Origin: Mesorhizobium shangrilense
Lineage (GTDB): Bacteria; Pseudomonadota; Alphaproteobacteria; Rhizobiales; Rhizobiaceae
Reading direction: 5' to 3'
DNA length: 64,000 bases
Assembly: GCF_040537815.1 (NCBI RefSeq)
Contig: NZ_JBEWSZ010000001.1
Location: 3,348,001 to 3,412,000, forward strand
The notes under the pieces were generated by a model that worked only from the letters and a program-made list of their open reading frames with translations, ran no database searches and had not been told where the DNA came from. Positions 20,522-30,890 of this stretch are shown here, one piece after another; the first letter of the stretch is position 1, and each line of letters starts with the position of its first letter. The translations under genes were made by a program, and so were the position numbers.

Positions 20522-21227
20522 CGGCGATGCTCTCGATCAGGCCAGGCAGCTGCCCGAGATCAGCTATCTGGCGGAAACGAGATGCGCCCACAGGCGGCTC
20601 CACATGCTCCAGCACCCAGGTCAGTTCATGCGGCACATGAATACCCCAACCACCGGCCTCAATGGCGGGCACCACGTCGGACTTGAGTGAATTTCCAACC
20701 ATCATGCTTTTCCCTGGACCGTCGCCATGACGGCTGAAGATGCGGGCATAGGTGGCGGCGCTCTTGTCGCTGACGATCTCCACAGCATCGAACAGATCTC
20801 CCAGACCGGACTGGGCCAGTTTTCGCTCCTGATCGAAAAGATCGCCCTTGGTGATCAGCACCAGGTGATAGGCGCCTGCAAGCTTTTCTACCGTTTCCCG
20901 CGCATGCGGCAGCGCCTCGATCGGGTGGCCGAGCATCTCCCGGCCCGCGGCAAGAATGTCAGCGATGACCGCAGCCGGAACGCGACCTCCGGTGACCTCG
21001 ATCGCCGTCTCGATCATCGACAGCGTAAATCCCTTGATGCCGAAGCCATAGACGGCAAGGTTGCGCTTCTCGGCATCCAGCAATCGCGCCGAGATATCCG
21101 TTTCTTCGCCGTGGTCCGCGAGCATCCCGACAAATCGCTTTTCGGTCATGCGGAAGAACTGTTCGTTCTGCCAGAGCGTATCATCGGCATCGAAGCCGAT
21201 CGTGGTGAGGTTGCGATTGTGCTGCAT
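20517..21227 (-). CDS. HAD-family hydrolase
   Basis: This 236-residue phosphatase-like enzyme has all four HAD motifs. Motif I is FDADDTLW with nucleophile Asp13 and acid/base Asp15, motif II is LITKGD, motif III is a Lys near DQERKL, and motif IV is GNSLKSDV. A helical cap lies between motifs I and II (subclass I). The substrate is unknown; relatives are often called YjjG/PGP-like. The gene is divergent from the glutamine-synthetase-like gene, and its stop overlaps a hairpin shared with the convergent receiver gene. Confidence 0.85.
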   Translation of the reverse strand: MQHNRNLTTIGFDADDTLWQNEQFFRMTEKRFVGMLADHGEETDISARLLDAEKRNLAVYGFGIKGFTLSMIETAIEVTGGRVPAAVIADILAAGREMLGHPIEALPHARETVEKLAGAYHLVLITKGDLFDQERKLAQSGLGDLFDAVEIVSDKSAATYARIFSRHGDGPGKSMMVGNSLKSDVVPAIEAGGWGIHVPHELTWVLEHVEPPVGASRFRQIADLGQLPGLIESIAE

Positions 21228-21388
21228 TCGGTCACTGAGCTTAAGGTTTGGGCGATTGATATTTGGGAAGTCAAACTAAGCTGCCTGGAGCAATTTTCAA
21301 TCATGTCGGTAAAGGCGACCGGGCTCCCCTTCCCTTCGGTCGCAGGGCACGGCTATACTCGGGCATCCGAAACCAAACCTGGTGATTG

Positions 21389-22822
21389 ATGCCGCCTGCA
21401 AAAAAGGAAGTCCGTCCGTCGAGCCGCGGAGGACGTGCCCGCACGCCTGCCTTCGTGAAAAACCAACGTGGCGTGAAGAACTGGAAAGAGGTCAGCGAGT
21501 GGCTGGAATGGCGCGGGATCGAGGACATCGAGTGTATTACGCCTGACCAGGCTGGTGTCGCGCGCGGCAAGATGATGCCGTCGAAGAAATTCACCTCCAA
21601 TACCTCGCTGGCGTTGCCTTCGGCGGTGTTCATGACGACGATCTCCGGTGGCTACCCGGAAGACGGCAACGGCTTCCACTATCCGGAGGACGACGGCGAT
21701 CTCAAGCTGATGCCGGATCTTTCGACGCTGACCGTGGTGCCATGGGAAGAGGATCCGACGGCGGCGGTCATCTGCGATCTCGTCCATCAGGACGGACGTT
21801 CGGTCGAGTTCACGCCGCGCAACGTGTTGAAGCGCGTGGTGGCCGCCTATGACAAGCTCGGCCTGAAACCCGTCGTGGCGCCCGAGATCGAATTCTACCT
21901 CGTCCGCAAGAATCCCGACCCTGACTATCCGCTGACCCCGCCGGTCGGACGTTCGGGACGGGCGATCGGCGGCGGCGCCGGCTATTCGATCGCCGGCGTC
22001 AACGAGTTCGACGAGCTTATCGACGATATCTACCATTTCTCCGAGAGCCAGGGCCTGGAGATCGATACGCTGATCCACGAGGAAGGCGCCGGCCAGCTCG
22101 AGATCAACTTGCGCCATGGCGACCCGATCGAACTTGCCGACCAGGTGTTCATGTTCAAGCGCACGATCCGTGAGGCCGCGCTGAAGCATGAGATCTATGC
22201 GACCTTCATGGCCAAGCCGATCCAGGGACAACCCGGCTCCGCCATGCACATCCACCAGTCGATCATCGACAAGAAGACCGGCAAGAACATTTTCTCGGGC
22301 GAGGACGGCTCGGAAACCGACGACTTCTTCCATTTCATCGGCGGCATGCAGAAGCATGTGCCCAACGCGCTGGTGATGTTCGCGCCCTACGTCAATTCCT
22401 ACCGCCGGCTGACCCAGGCGGCTTCCGCCCCGGTCAACAACAAGTGGGGCTATGACAACCGCACCACGGCGTTCCGCGTTCCGCGTTCCGACCCGGCGGC
22501 GCGGCGTGTCGAAAACCGCGTTCCGTCTTCCGATGCCAATCCCTATCTGGCGCTGGCTGGCTCGCTCGCCTGCGGGCTCATCGGCATCACCAACAAGATC
22601 AAGGCCGAGCCGCCCGTCCTGACCACCGCCAATGCCGCCGAGATCGACCTGCCGCGCGGGCTGCTCGAAGCGGTCGACCTGTTCGAAGGCGATCAAGAAC
22701 TCTGCGCGCTGCTCGGCAAATCCTTTGCCGCCACCTATGCGGCGATCAAGCGGGCGGAGTTCGAGACGTTCATGGAAGTGATCAGCCCGTGGGAGCGGGA
22801 ATATCTGCTGCTGAACGTTTAG
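21389..22822 (+). CDS. puuA: Glutamine synthetase family protein, probable gamma-glutamylputrescine synthetase
   Basis: This 477-residue ATP-dependent ligase of the GS-II/PuuA group has EIEFYLV, the ATP-site GSAMHIHQS and the NNKWGYDNRTTAFRVPRSD segment. In the Puu pathway, PuuA joins glutamate to putrescine. The PuuB-type oxidase 470 bases downstream, and potFGHI nearby, favour putrescine over another amine. I use the ATG at 21389 rather than the TTG just before it. The stop codon TAG is also the first triplet of an 8-nt repeat array, as if sequence had been inserted exactly at the gene end. Another gamma-glutamyl-amide ligase activity is possible. Confidence 0.75.
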   Translation: MPPAKKEVRPSSRGGRARTPAFVKNQRGVKNWKEVSEWLEWRGIEDIECITPDQAGVARGKMMPSKKFTSNTSLALPSAVFMTTISGGYPEDGNGFHYPEDDGDLKLMPDLSTLTVVPWEEDPTAAVICDLVHQDGRSVEFTPRNVLKRVVAAYDKLGLKPVVAPEIEFYLVRKNPDPDYPLTPPVGRSGRAIGGGAGYSIAGVNEFDELIDDIYHFSESQGLEIDTLIHEEGAGQLEINLRHGDPIELADQVFMFKRTIREAALKHEIYATFMAKPIQGQPGSAMHIHQSIIDKKTGKNIFSGEDGSETDDFFHFIGGMQKHVPNALVMFAPYVNSYRRLTQAASAPVNNKWGYDNRTTAFRVPRSDPAARRVENRVPSSDANPYLALAGSLACGLIGITNKIKAEPPVLTTANAAEIDLPRGLLEAVDLFEGDQELCALLGKSFAATYAAIKRAEFETFMEVISPWEREYLLLNV

Positions 22823-22858
22823 GGGAATAAGGGAATAGGGCAGTAAGGCAGTAGGGGG
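22820..22858. repeat. Left 8-nt tandem array of IVS-like element
   Basis: Starting with the puuA stop, five degenerate 8-nt units follow: TAGGGGAA, TAAGGGAA, TAGGGCAG, TAAGGCAG and TAGGGGG. The last 21 bases are complementary, with one mismatch over 19, to the array that follows the four-helix-bundle gene. The transcript could thus fold into a long stem enclosing that gene. Confidence 0.9.
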
Positions 22859-23227
22859 ATGGCGACCAAGATCGACTCATACAGAGAGCTGATCGTCTGG
22901 CAGCAAGCGATGGATCTGGCGGTTTCGATCTATGAGGCGACAAAGTCGTGGCCGAAGGATGAACTCTATGGGTTGACCGGGCAGGTTCGCCGGGCAGCAA
23001 CTTCCGTACCGGCCAACATTGCCGAAGGTTACAGCCGAGAGAGCCGAGCTACCTACCAGCAATTTCTCAGGATTGCCCAAGGATCCCTAAAGGAGTTGGA
23101 GACACACCTCCTTGTCGCTCAGCGGGTTGGGATCGCTTCTGCCGAAACGGTCGAGGCGTTGATGACAAGCAGCGAGAGTGTGGGGAAGCTGTTGCGGCTT
23201 CTTATCCGCAAGCTCTCGACGCTCTAA
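22859..23227 (+). CDS. Four-helix-bundle protein (23S rRNA IVS / S23 type)
   Basis: This 122-residue protein opens SYRELIVWQQAMDLAVSIYE and contains VRRAATSVPANIAEGYSRES, the hallmark of the TIGR02436/S23 family first found inside intervening sequences of 23S rRNA and related to the Avd proteins of diversity-generating retroelements. Its biochemical function is not established. Here it is not in rRNA but between two putrescine genes, and it is framed by inverted arrays of one 8-nt unit. The only ribosome site is the G-rich end of the left array. It looks like a small mobile or formerly mobile cassette. Confidence 0.88.
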   Translation: MATKIDSYRELIVWQQAMDLAVSIYEATKSWPKDELYGLTGQVRRAATSVPANIAEGYSRESRATYQQFLRIAQGSLKELETHLLVAQRVGIASAETVEALMTSSESVGKLLRLLIRKLSTL

Positions 23228-23278
23228 CCCTACTGCCCTACTGCCCTACTGCCCTACTGCCCTACTGCCCTACTGCCC
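23228..23278. repeat. Right 8-nt tandem array of IVS-like element
   Basis: Six perfect copies of CCCTACTG (23228-23275) plus CCC run directly from the four-helix-bundle stop codon to 15 bases before the puuB-like start. The unit is the reverse complement of the TAGGGCAG unit upstream. Perfect repetition suggests recent expansion by slippage. It abuts the AGGA ribosome site of the next gene. Confidence 0.97.
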
Positions 23279-23293
23279 AGCCCAGGACTTCAC

Positions 23294-24580
23294 ATGCCCT
23301 ACCAATCCCCGATCTCCCCCGGCCGCTCCTGGTATGAGGACACGGCCGGGCCTCGACCGGAATACCCCGCACTCGACGGCGACCGGACGTGCGACGTCGT
23401 CATCATCGGTGGCGGCTTCACCGGGTTGTCGGCGGCTGCCCATCTCGCCAAGGCCGGCACCGATGTCGTGCTGATCGAAGCGTACCGCTTCGGCGATGGC
23501 GCATCCGGGCGCAATGGTGGCCAGCTTGGCACCGGCCAGCGCGCCTGGGCCGAGGAAATGGAGGCGGAGTACGGCTTCTCCCGCGCCAAGGCATTGTTCG
23601 ACCTCGCGGAAGAGGCGAAAACCCACCTCCTGGAATTCGCCGCCGCCAACCAGATCGATATCGACTACATGCCGGGCCAGCTGTCGGTGGCGCACAAGCC
23701 GCGCTATGTCGACGACTACAAGGCGCATGCCGAGATCATGGCCGACCGCTTCGGTTACCAGCATATCTCCTTCATGGACGCCGCGGAGACGGCGGAACGA
23801 CTGGGCTCGACACGATATTTTGGCGGCACGCGCGACGCCGGCACCGGCCACATCCACCCGTTGAAACTGCTCATCGGCACCGCGCGGGTGGCAGCGCAAG
23901 CAGGCGCTGGGCTGTTCGAGCAGACACCATCGACCGGCATCGCCTCGAGCGGCGGCAAGGTGAAGGTCACAACGCCCAAGGGCACGATCACCGCCGACAA
24001 ATGCCTAGTCGCGGTCAATGCCTATGGCGGCACGCTCGAACCGGTGAGTGCGGCGCACATCATGCCGATCGGTTCCTTCATCGGCGCGACCGTGCCGCTG
24101 GGCGCTGATTCCAAGGTGCTGCCTGGCGGCGAATCAGTCGATGATTCCCGCTTCGTGGTACGCTACTTCCGCAAATCGACGGATGGGCGGCTGCTGTTTG
24201 GCGGGCGTGAGGTCTACGCGGTCAATGACCCCAAGGATATCCACATCCATATCCGCCGCCAGATCGCCGAGCTTTATCCCGCGTTGAAGGATGTGGAGAT
24301 CACGCATGGCTGGGGCGGTTATGTCGGCATCACCATGCCGAGGAAGCCGTTCGTGCGCGAAGTGATGCCCAATGTCATCTCGGCCGGCGGCTATTCGGGA
24401 CATGGCGTGATGCTGTCGAATTTCTTCGGCAAGCTCTACGCCGAGACGGTTGCCGGGAACCGGGATAGACTGAAGATGATCGAGGATTTGAATATACCGC
24501 CCTTCCCCGGCGGTCGTCGCTTCCGTGCACCGCTGCTTTTCCTGGCTCTGAACTGGTTTGCCTTGAGGGACAGGATTTAG
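23294..24580 (+). CDS. puuB: FAD oxidoreductase, probable gamma-glutamylputrescine oxidase
   Basis: This 428-residue DAO-superfamily flavoenzyme has the full N-terminal FAD motif VVIIGGGFTGLSAAAHLA and the GASGRNGGQLG block characteristic of PuuB-type oxidases. The C-terminal FAD segment is GGYSGHGVMLSNFFGKL. PuuB oxidises gamma-glutamylputrescine to the aldehyde, releasing hydrogen peroxide. The assignment rests on these motifs and on the PuuA-like gene upstream. AGGACTTCAC precedes the ATG, immediately after the 8-nt repeat array. No puuC or puuD is visible in the window. Confidence 0.78.
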   Translation: MPYQSPISPGRSWYEDTAGPRPEYPALDGDRTCDVVIIGGGFTGLSAAAHLAKAGTDVVLIEAYRFGDGASGRNGGQLGTGQRAWAEEMEAEYGFSRAKALFDLAEEAKTHLLEFAAANQIDIDYMPGQLSVAHKPRYVDDYKAHAEIMADRFGYQHISFMDAAETAERLGSTRYFGGTRDAGTGHIHPLKLLIGTARVAAQAGAGLFEQTPSTGIASSGGKVKVTTPKGTITADKCLVAVNAYGGTLEPVSAAHIMPIGSFIGATVPLGADSKVLPGGESVDDSRFVVRYFRKSTDGRLLFGGREVYAVNDPKDIHIHIRRQIAELYPALKDVEITHGWGGYVGITMPRKPFVREVMPNVISAGGYSGHGVMLSNFFGKLYAETVAGNRDRLKMIEDLNIPPFPGGRRFRAPLLFLALNWFALRDRI

Positions 24581-24770
24581 CGATACATTGCAAAATTCTT
24601 AACAAGGGCGCACTGATGCCACAATCGGCGGCAAATGATGCCAGCCGTGGGTGATCAACGGGGAATTCTGCGGGCCTGCCCGCTTTTGATTTTGGGACCG
24701 ACGCCGATCGGATACCGGAGTTCCGGCATTTGATCGAAAGAACGTCGGCCCTCATATGGAGGTGGCAAGA

Positions 24771-25658
24771 GTGAAAGAGCCCTTTGGTTTCGGCGCGCCG
24801 GAACAGCGGCGCTTTGCCATGCAATTCGGCTATGATACGCGGCCCTCGTTCTGGCAGGGACTTCAGTCGAACTCGCATCTCGTGATCGCAGCGGCCGGCA
24901 CCGCGGCGCTTCTCGGCGTCGCGGCCGTGGCGCTATGGCTGGCGTTGCCGGCCAATGAGCGGCAGGCGATTGCCAATCCCGAGCAGACCGTGCCTACCGT
25001 TCCGGTAAAGACGACCAAGGTTGCGACGATCCCTGTCGCGACCACGGTCGCGGCCATGGCATCGCCGGCACAGCCGCAAGCGGATCGCAAAGCAGACAAG
25101 GTGTCGCCAGCTGTTGCCGCAAAAGCGGTGGTGGTCACGGCGCTCGCCTCCGATGATCCCCGCTGGACGGGATCAGGCGCAAAGCCGGCAGCCAGTACCG
25201 CCGCACCGCCGCCCGCCCAGACTGCAAAACCGGCAGAGGCCGCCGACAAACCAGCTTCCGTCGCGGCATTCGCCGAACCGGCGGCCGGAACGGATGCCGC
25301 CACGGAACTTGCCAAGGTCGCGGCGCCCGACAATGCCGATGCCAGCGACTCGGCCGATGGCGCGCAGACCGCCGCCATTCCCGAAGTGCAACCCGGAGTG
25401 CCACCACAACAGCCTGCGGCCGCCGGGGATACTGGTAGCCAGATCAAGGAAAAGCCTCAAAAAGCCACGGCGAAGAGCAGCGGACGCATTCTGAGGCCAG
25501 TCACCATGCGAAGCGGCCCGAAGACGAGTGCTGCCGCCATCGTGACCGTTCCGGCCAAGACATCGGTGCAGTTGGTGAGTTGCAAGCAGTGGTGCGAAAT
25601 CGTCTACAACGGCAAGCACGGCTGGGTGTACAAGAGCTATATCAAACCCGGCGCCTGA
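24771..25658 (+). CDS. Membrane-anchored protein with C-terminal SH3-like domain
   Basis: This protein of about 295 residues has a short cytoplasmic N-terminus and one membrane helix (LVIAAAGTAALLGVAAVALW, about residues 37-57). A 170-residue Ala/Pro/Thr-rich, probably disordered linker leads to a bacterial SH3 domain (last 65 residues, RPVTMRSGPKTSAAAIVTV to HGWVYKSYI). Two cysteines in SCKQWCEIV may form a disulfide. The layout suggests periplasmic peptidoglycan binding. The GTG at 24771 has a strong GGAGG site eight bases upstream; the ATG at 24756 has none. No operon partner is evident. Confidence 0.75.
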   Translation: MKEPFGFGAPEQRRFAMQFGYDTRPSFWQGLQSNSHLVIAAAGTAALLGVAAVALWLALPANERQAIANPEQTVPTVPVKTTKVATIPVATTVAAMASPAQPQADRKADKVSPAVAAKAVVVTALASDDPRWTGSGAKPAASTAAPPPAQTAKPAEAADKPASVAAFAEPAAGTDAATELAKVAAPDNADASDSADGAQTAAIPEVQPGVPPQQPAAAGDTGSQIKEKPQKATAKSSGRILRPVTMRSGPKTSAAAIVTVPAKTSVQLVSCKQWCEIVYNGKHGWVYKSYIKPGA

Positions 25659-25696
25659 CGCGACGCCGGGCAATGGGGCCAAAGCGCCTGGGCCGC

Positions 25697-26443
25697 TCAG
25701 ATGCACCGGCCGCCATCGACCTCCAGCGCGACGCCGGTGATGAACGCCGCTTCGTCCGATGCAAGCCAGAGTGCCGCATTGGCGATGTCCAGCGGTGTCG
25801 ACAGCCGGCCGAGCGGGATCGATGCGCGGAATCTGTCGCGGATTTCCGGCGTATCGGCGCCCATGAATTTCTCCAGCATGCCGGTTTCGCCAGCGACCGG
25901 GCAAAGGCAATTGACGCGGATGTTCTTCGGCGCCAGTTCGACCGCCATCGATTTGGTCGCGGTGATCGCCCAGCCTTTCGATGCATTGTACCAGGTGAGG
26001 CCGGGCCGTGGCCTGAGACCCGCGGTGGAAGCCGTGGTCAGGATGACGCCGCCACCTTGCCTTTCCATGATCGGCACGACGGCCAGCGCCGCATGGTAGA
26101 TTGCCTTCATGTTGACCGCGGTGATCAGGTCGAAGGTCTCCTCGTCGACCTTGAGCATGTCGCCATTGCGATGCGTGTAACCCGCATTGTTGACCATGAT
26201 GTCGATGCGGCCGAAGGCGCTTTTCGCGGCATAGATCATCTCGTCGAATTCTGACCGCAACGAGACATCGGTCTGCGTCCAGATCGCCGCTTCGCCGATC
26301 TCGCTGGCAACGCGCTCCGCACCCTTGGCATTGAGATCGGCGACGACCACGCGTGCGCCCTCTTCGGCAAAGCGCTTGGCCATGCCTTCGCCGAAGCCGG
26401 AGGCGGCGCCAGTGATGATGGCGACTTTGTTTTCGAGACGCAT
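25697..26443 (-). CDS. Short-chain dehydrogenase/reductase (SDR)
   Basis: This 248-residue classical SDR has the NAD(P)-binding motif TGAASGFGEG, a conserved NNAG and the active-site YNASK. The C-terminal FITGVALEVDGGRCI is typical of the glucose/3-oxoacyl dehydrogenase-like group. The acidic VVVADLN after strand 2 suggests NAD(H) preference. The substrate is unknown. The ATG at 26443 gives the usual N-terminus MRLENKVAIITG; an in-frame start at 26458 would add five residues. The gene is convergent with the SH3-like gene and divergent from zwf. Confidence 0.85.
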   Translation of the reverse strand: MRLENKVAIITGAASGFGEGMAKRFAEEGARVVVADLNAKGAERVASEIGEAAIWTQTDVSLRSEFDEMIYAAKSAFGRIDIMVNNAGYTHRNGDMLKVDEETFDLITAVNMKAIYHAALAVVPIMERQGGGVILTTASTAGLRPRPGLTWYNASKGWAITATKSMAVELAPKNIRVNCLCPVAGETGMLEKFMGADTPEIRDRFRASIPLGRLSTPLDIANAALWLASDEAAFITGVALEVDGGRCI

Positions 26444-26759
26444 GATTTGCCCGCCCATTGAGATCCATCCGTAACTTGCAAAGGAAGCCGCCGACCGCCG
26501 TGGCTCAAGCGGTGGCAGACAGCGCGCCGATTTCTCCCTTAGCTTTCGTCACATTCGCGTTCTATGCTGCGGTTGCGAAAGCTTCCGGGAGCCCATCGCT
26601 TGCCGACAAGCCTCCAGGTAGCGTCGGTGTCAAGGGTACATGTGGACCCAATCAATACCCGGCGATTGGTCCTGGATGTGACACCATGGCACTGGAAAAT
26701 TTAAATCGATTAGATTATATCAGCCGCGTCACAGCGACCGGCGTCAAAGCGGACAGACC
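26444..26759. other. 316-nt divergent intergenic region before zwf
   Basis: No gene is supported here. The last 65 bases before zwf contain a markedly AT-rich block (26696-26720, with ATCGAT and TTATAT) that is the most likely promoter zone for zwf-pgl-edd. I looked for, and did not find, the TGTA-n7-TACA palindrome bound by HexR. Confidence 0.4.
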
Positions 26760-28229
26760 ATGACCAGCCAGATCATCCCCGTCGACCCTTTCGACTTCAT
26801 CATTTTCGGCGGCACCGGCGATCTGTCGGAACGCAAGCTTCTGCCTTCGCTCTACTATCGCCAGCGCGACCACCAGTTTTCGGAACCGACGCGTATCATC
26901 GGCACATCGCGCTCGAAGATGACCGACGAGGAATTCCAGGCCTTCGCCAAGCAGGCGATTTCCGACCACGTGAAGGCCGCCGACATCGACGCCAAGGAGT
27001 TGAAGACCTTCCTTGCCCGGCTTTCCTACATCTCGGCGGACGCGACGACCGGCGCGGGCTTCGACGAACTGAAAAAGGCGATCGGCGACAGCGACAGCAT
27101 CCGCGCGTTTTATCTGGCGGTGTCGCCATCGTTGTTCGGCGACATTTCGCACAAGCTCAAGGAAAACAAGCTGATCACGCCGAATTCGCGCATCGTGCTG
27201 GAAAAGCCGATCGGCCGCGACCTCGCTTCGGCGCGCGCGCTGAACGATCTGGTCGGCGACGATTTCCACGAAAGCCAGATATTCCGCATCGACCACTATC
27301 TCGGCAAGGAAACGGTCCAGAACCTGATGGCGCTGCGCTTCGCCAACGCACTTTACGAACCGCTCTGGAACTCCGCCCATATCGACCATGTGCAGATCAC
27401 CGTGGCCGAGACTGTCGGCCTGGAGGATCGCGTCACCTACTACGACAAGGCCGGTGCGCTGCGCGACATGGTGCAGAACCACATGCTGCAGCTCCTCTGC
27501 CTCGTCGCCATGGAGGCGCCGTCGTCGATGGACGCCGACGCCGTGCGCGACGAGAAGCTGAAGGTGTTGAGGGCTCTCAAGCGCATCAACGGCAATGAGG
27601 CGCCGAAGCATACCGTGCGCGGACAATACCGCGCCGGCGCCTCGGCCGGCGGGCCGGTAAAAGGCTATGTCGAGGAACTCGGCCACGACAGCGACACCGA
27701 GACCTTCGTCGCCATCAAGGCCGAGATCGGCACCTGGCGCTGGGCCGGCGTTCCCTTCTACCTCAGGACCGGCAAGCGGCTGGCGACCCGGGTTTCGGAA
27801 ATCGCAATCGAGTTCAAGCCGATCCCGCACTCGATCTTCGGCGACACCGCCGGGCCGATCTTCGCCAACCAGCTGGTTATCCGCCTGCAGCCCGACGAGG
27901 GCGTCAAGCAGTTCATCATGATCAAGGATCCGGGACCGGGCGGCATGCGGTTGCGCCAGATCCCCCTCGACATGAGCTTCGCGCAATCCTTCGATGGCCG
28001 CGCGCCCGACGCTTACGAGCGGCTGATCATGGATGTCATCCGTGGCAACCAGACGCTGTTCATGCGCCGCGACGAGGTCGAGGCCGCCTGGAAATGGATC
28101 GACCCTATCCAGAATGCCTGGGAAAGTGCCCGGCAGGAGGCGCAGGGCTATACGGCAGGCACATGGGGGCCATCGGCCTCGATAGCGCTGATCGAACGTG
28201 ATGGGCGGACATGGCACGAGAGCAATTGA
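26760..28229 (+). CDS. zwf: Glucose-6-phosphate 1-dehydrogenase
   Basis: This 489-residue cytoplasmic enzyme oxidises glucose-6-phosphate to 6-phosphogluconolactone. The coenzyme motif is IIFGGTGDLSERKLLPSLY, and the active-site signature RIDHYLGKE has the catalytic His at 179. Length is standard for bacterial G6PDH. It heads the zwf-pgl-edd operon, and pgl starts 19 bases before its stop. In rhizobia this operon feeds the Entner-Doudoroff pathway, the main glucose route. Confidence 0.96.
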   Translation: MTSQIIPVDPFDFIIFGGTGDLSERKLLPSLYYRQRDHQFSEPTRIIGTSRSKMTDEEFQAFAKQAISDHVKAADIDAKELKTFLARLSYISADATTGAGFDELKKAIGDSDSIRAFYLAVSPSLFGDISHKLKENKLITPNSRIVLEKPIGRDLASARALNDLVGDDFHESQIFRIDHYLGKETVQNLMALRFANALYEPLWNSAHIDHVQITVAETVGLEDRVTYYDKAGALRDMVQNHMLQLLCLVAMEAPSSMDADAVRDEKLKVLRALKRINGNEAPKHTVRGQYRAGASAGGPVKGYVEELGHDSDTETFVAIKAEIGTWRWAGVPFYLRTGKRLATRVSEIAIEFKPIPHSIFGDTAGPIFANQLVIRLQPDEGVKQFIMIKDPGPGGMRLRQIPLDMSFAQSFDGRAPDAYERLIMDVIRGNQTLFMRRDEVEAAWKWIDPIQNAWESARQEAQGYTAGTWGPSASIALIERDGRTWHESN

Positions 28230-28927
28230 ACAGCGCCGCCTACGACTGGCACGCCTTTTCCGGGCGCGAAGAACTTGCCGCAGCGCTGGCCGACCAGATC
28301 GCCGACAAGCTGACAAAGGCAATCGCCAAGCGCGGCACGGCGCTGCTTGCCGTCTCCGGCGGCACCACGCCGGCAAGGCTCTTTGCGGTGCTTTCGACCA
28401 CGCCGATCGCCTGGGACAAGGTGATTGTCACGCTGGTCGACGAGCGTTTCGTGCCGGCCTCATCGCCGCGCTCCAACGCCGGGCTGGTTGCCGCCAATCT
28501 GCTGCAGAACGCCGCCAAGGCGGCACGTTTCGTGCCGCTCTATCATGAGGCCACAAGCATCGAGGACGCGGCGGCTTCCGACAATGCGGCGCTGCAAGCA
28601 TTGCCCTGGCCGCTCGACGTCGTCATCCTCGGCATGGGCGGCGACGGCCATACCGCCTCGTTCTTTCCGGATGCCGATGACCTGCCGGTCTTGCTGGATC
28701 CGTCCTCGGACAGGATCGTCCTGCCGGTTCATGCGGCAAGCGCCGGGGAGCCGCGGCTGACGCTGTCGCTGGCGCGGATCATCGATGCCGGTTTCATCGC
28801 GCTGCATATAGAGGGCGAGGACAAGCGCACCGCCTTCGACGGTGCGGTTGCACCCGGACCGCGAAAGCCGATCCGTACCGTGCTCGACGCCGCACCGAGG
28901 CCCGTAGAGGTTTTCTGGGCGCCCTGA
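28211..28927 (+). CDS. pgl: 6-phosphogluconolactonase
   Basis: This 238-residue hydrolase opens the lactone made by Zwf. Family motifs [21 protein letters not shown] and [14 protein letters not shown] are all present. Its start overlaps the zwf coding end by 19 bases in another frame, implying translational coupling. edd starts 73 bases after its stop. Length is normal for the DevB/Pgl family. Confidence 0.95.
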   Translation: MAREQLNSAAYDWHAFSGREELAAALADQIADKLTKAIAKRGTALLAVSGGTTPARLFAVLSTTPIAWDKVIVTLVDERFVPASSPRSNAGLVAANLLQNAAKAARFVPLYHEATSIEDAAASDNAALQALPWPLDVVILGMGGDGHTASFFPDADDLPVLLDPSSDRIVLPVHAASAGEPRLTLSLARIIDAGFIALHIEGEDKRTAFDGAVAPGPRKPIRTVLDAAPRPVEVFWAP

Positions 28928-29000
28928 TTCGAGATTTAATGTGGTCCCGGCAAACGGCGGGAGGATGTTTCCGGGACCTCGCCTGAAAGGACCGACCACC

Positions 29001-30824
<1,824 letters not shown>

Positions 30825-30842
30825 CGGCATTTGTCTCCATAA

Positions 30843-30872
30843 GAAAGGGCGGCTCGTGGCCGCCCTTTCGAG
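30843..30872. terminator. Terminator between edd and the VWA gene
   Basis: An 11-bp perfect stem (GAAAGGGCGGC at 30843-30853, GCCGCCCTTTC at 30859-30869) lies 18 bases after the edd stop and 21 bases before the convergent VWA gene's end. Tails are short of T on both strands, but the position suits a shared terminator. Confidence 0.65.
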
Positions 30873-30890
30873 GTGTCGAAAGCACGCTTC

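Noticed and set aside
21353..22696. 447-codon minus-strand frame opposite the puuA-like gene
   Set aside because: It is antisense to conserved glutamine-synthetase motifs; its composition is that of a shadow frame.
22859..23227. Diversity-generating retroelement (avd-like gene)
   Set aside because: The protein is in the same wider family as Avd, but there is no reverse transcriptase, template repeat or variable repeat nearby.
23228..23278. Possible CRISPR-like array
   Set aside because: The six 8-nt units are directly contiguous with no spacers and there is no cas gene; it is a simple tandem repeat.
24756..24770. ATG at 24756 as start of the SH3-like protein
   Set aside because: No ribosome site precedes it, and the bases after it contain the GGAGG that serves the GTG at 24771.
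26444..26759. HexR operator before zwf
   Set aside because: I searched by eye for TGTA-n7-TACA and found no match; only an AT-rich promoter-like block is present.
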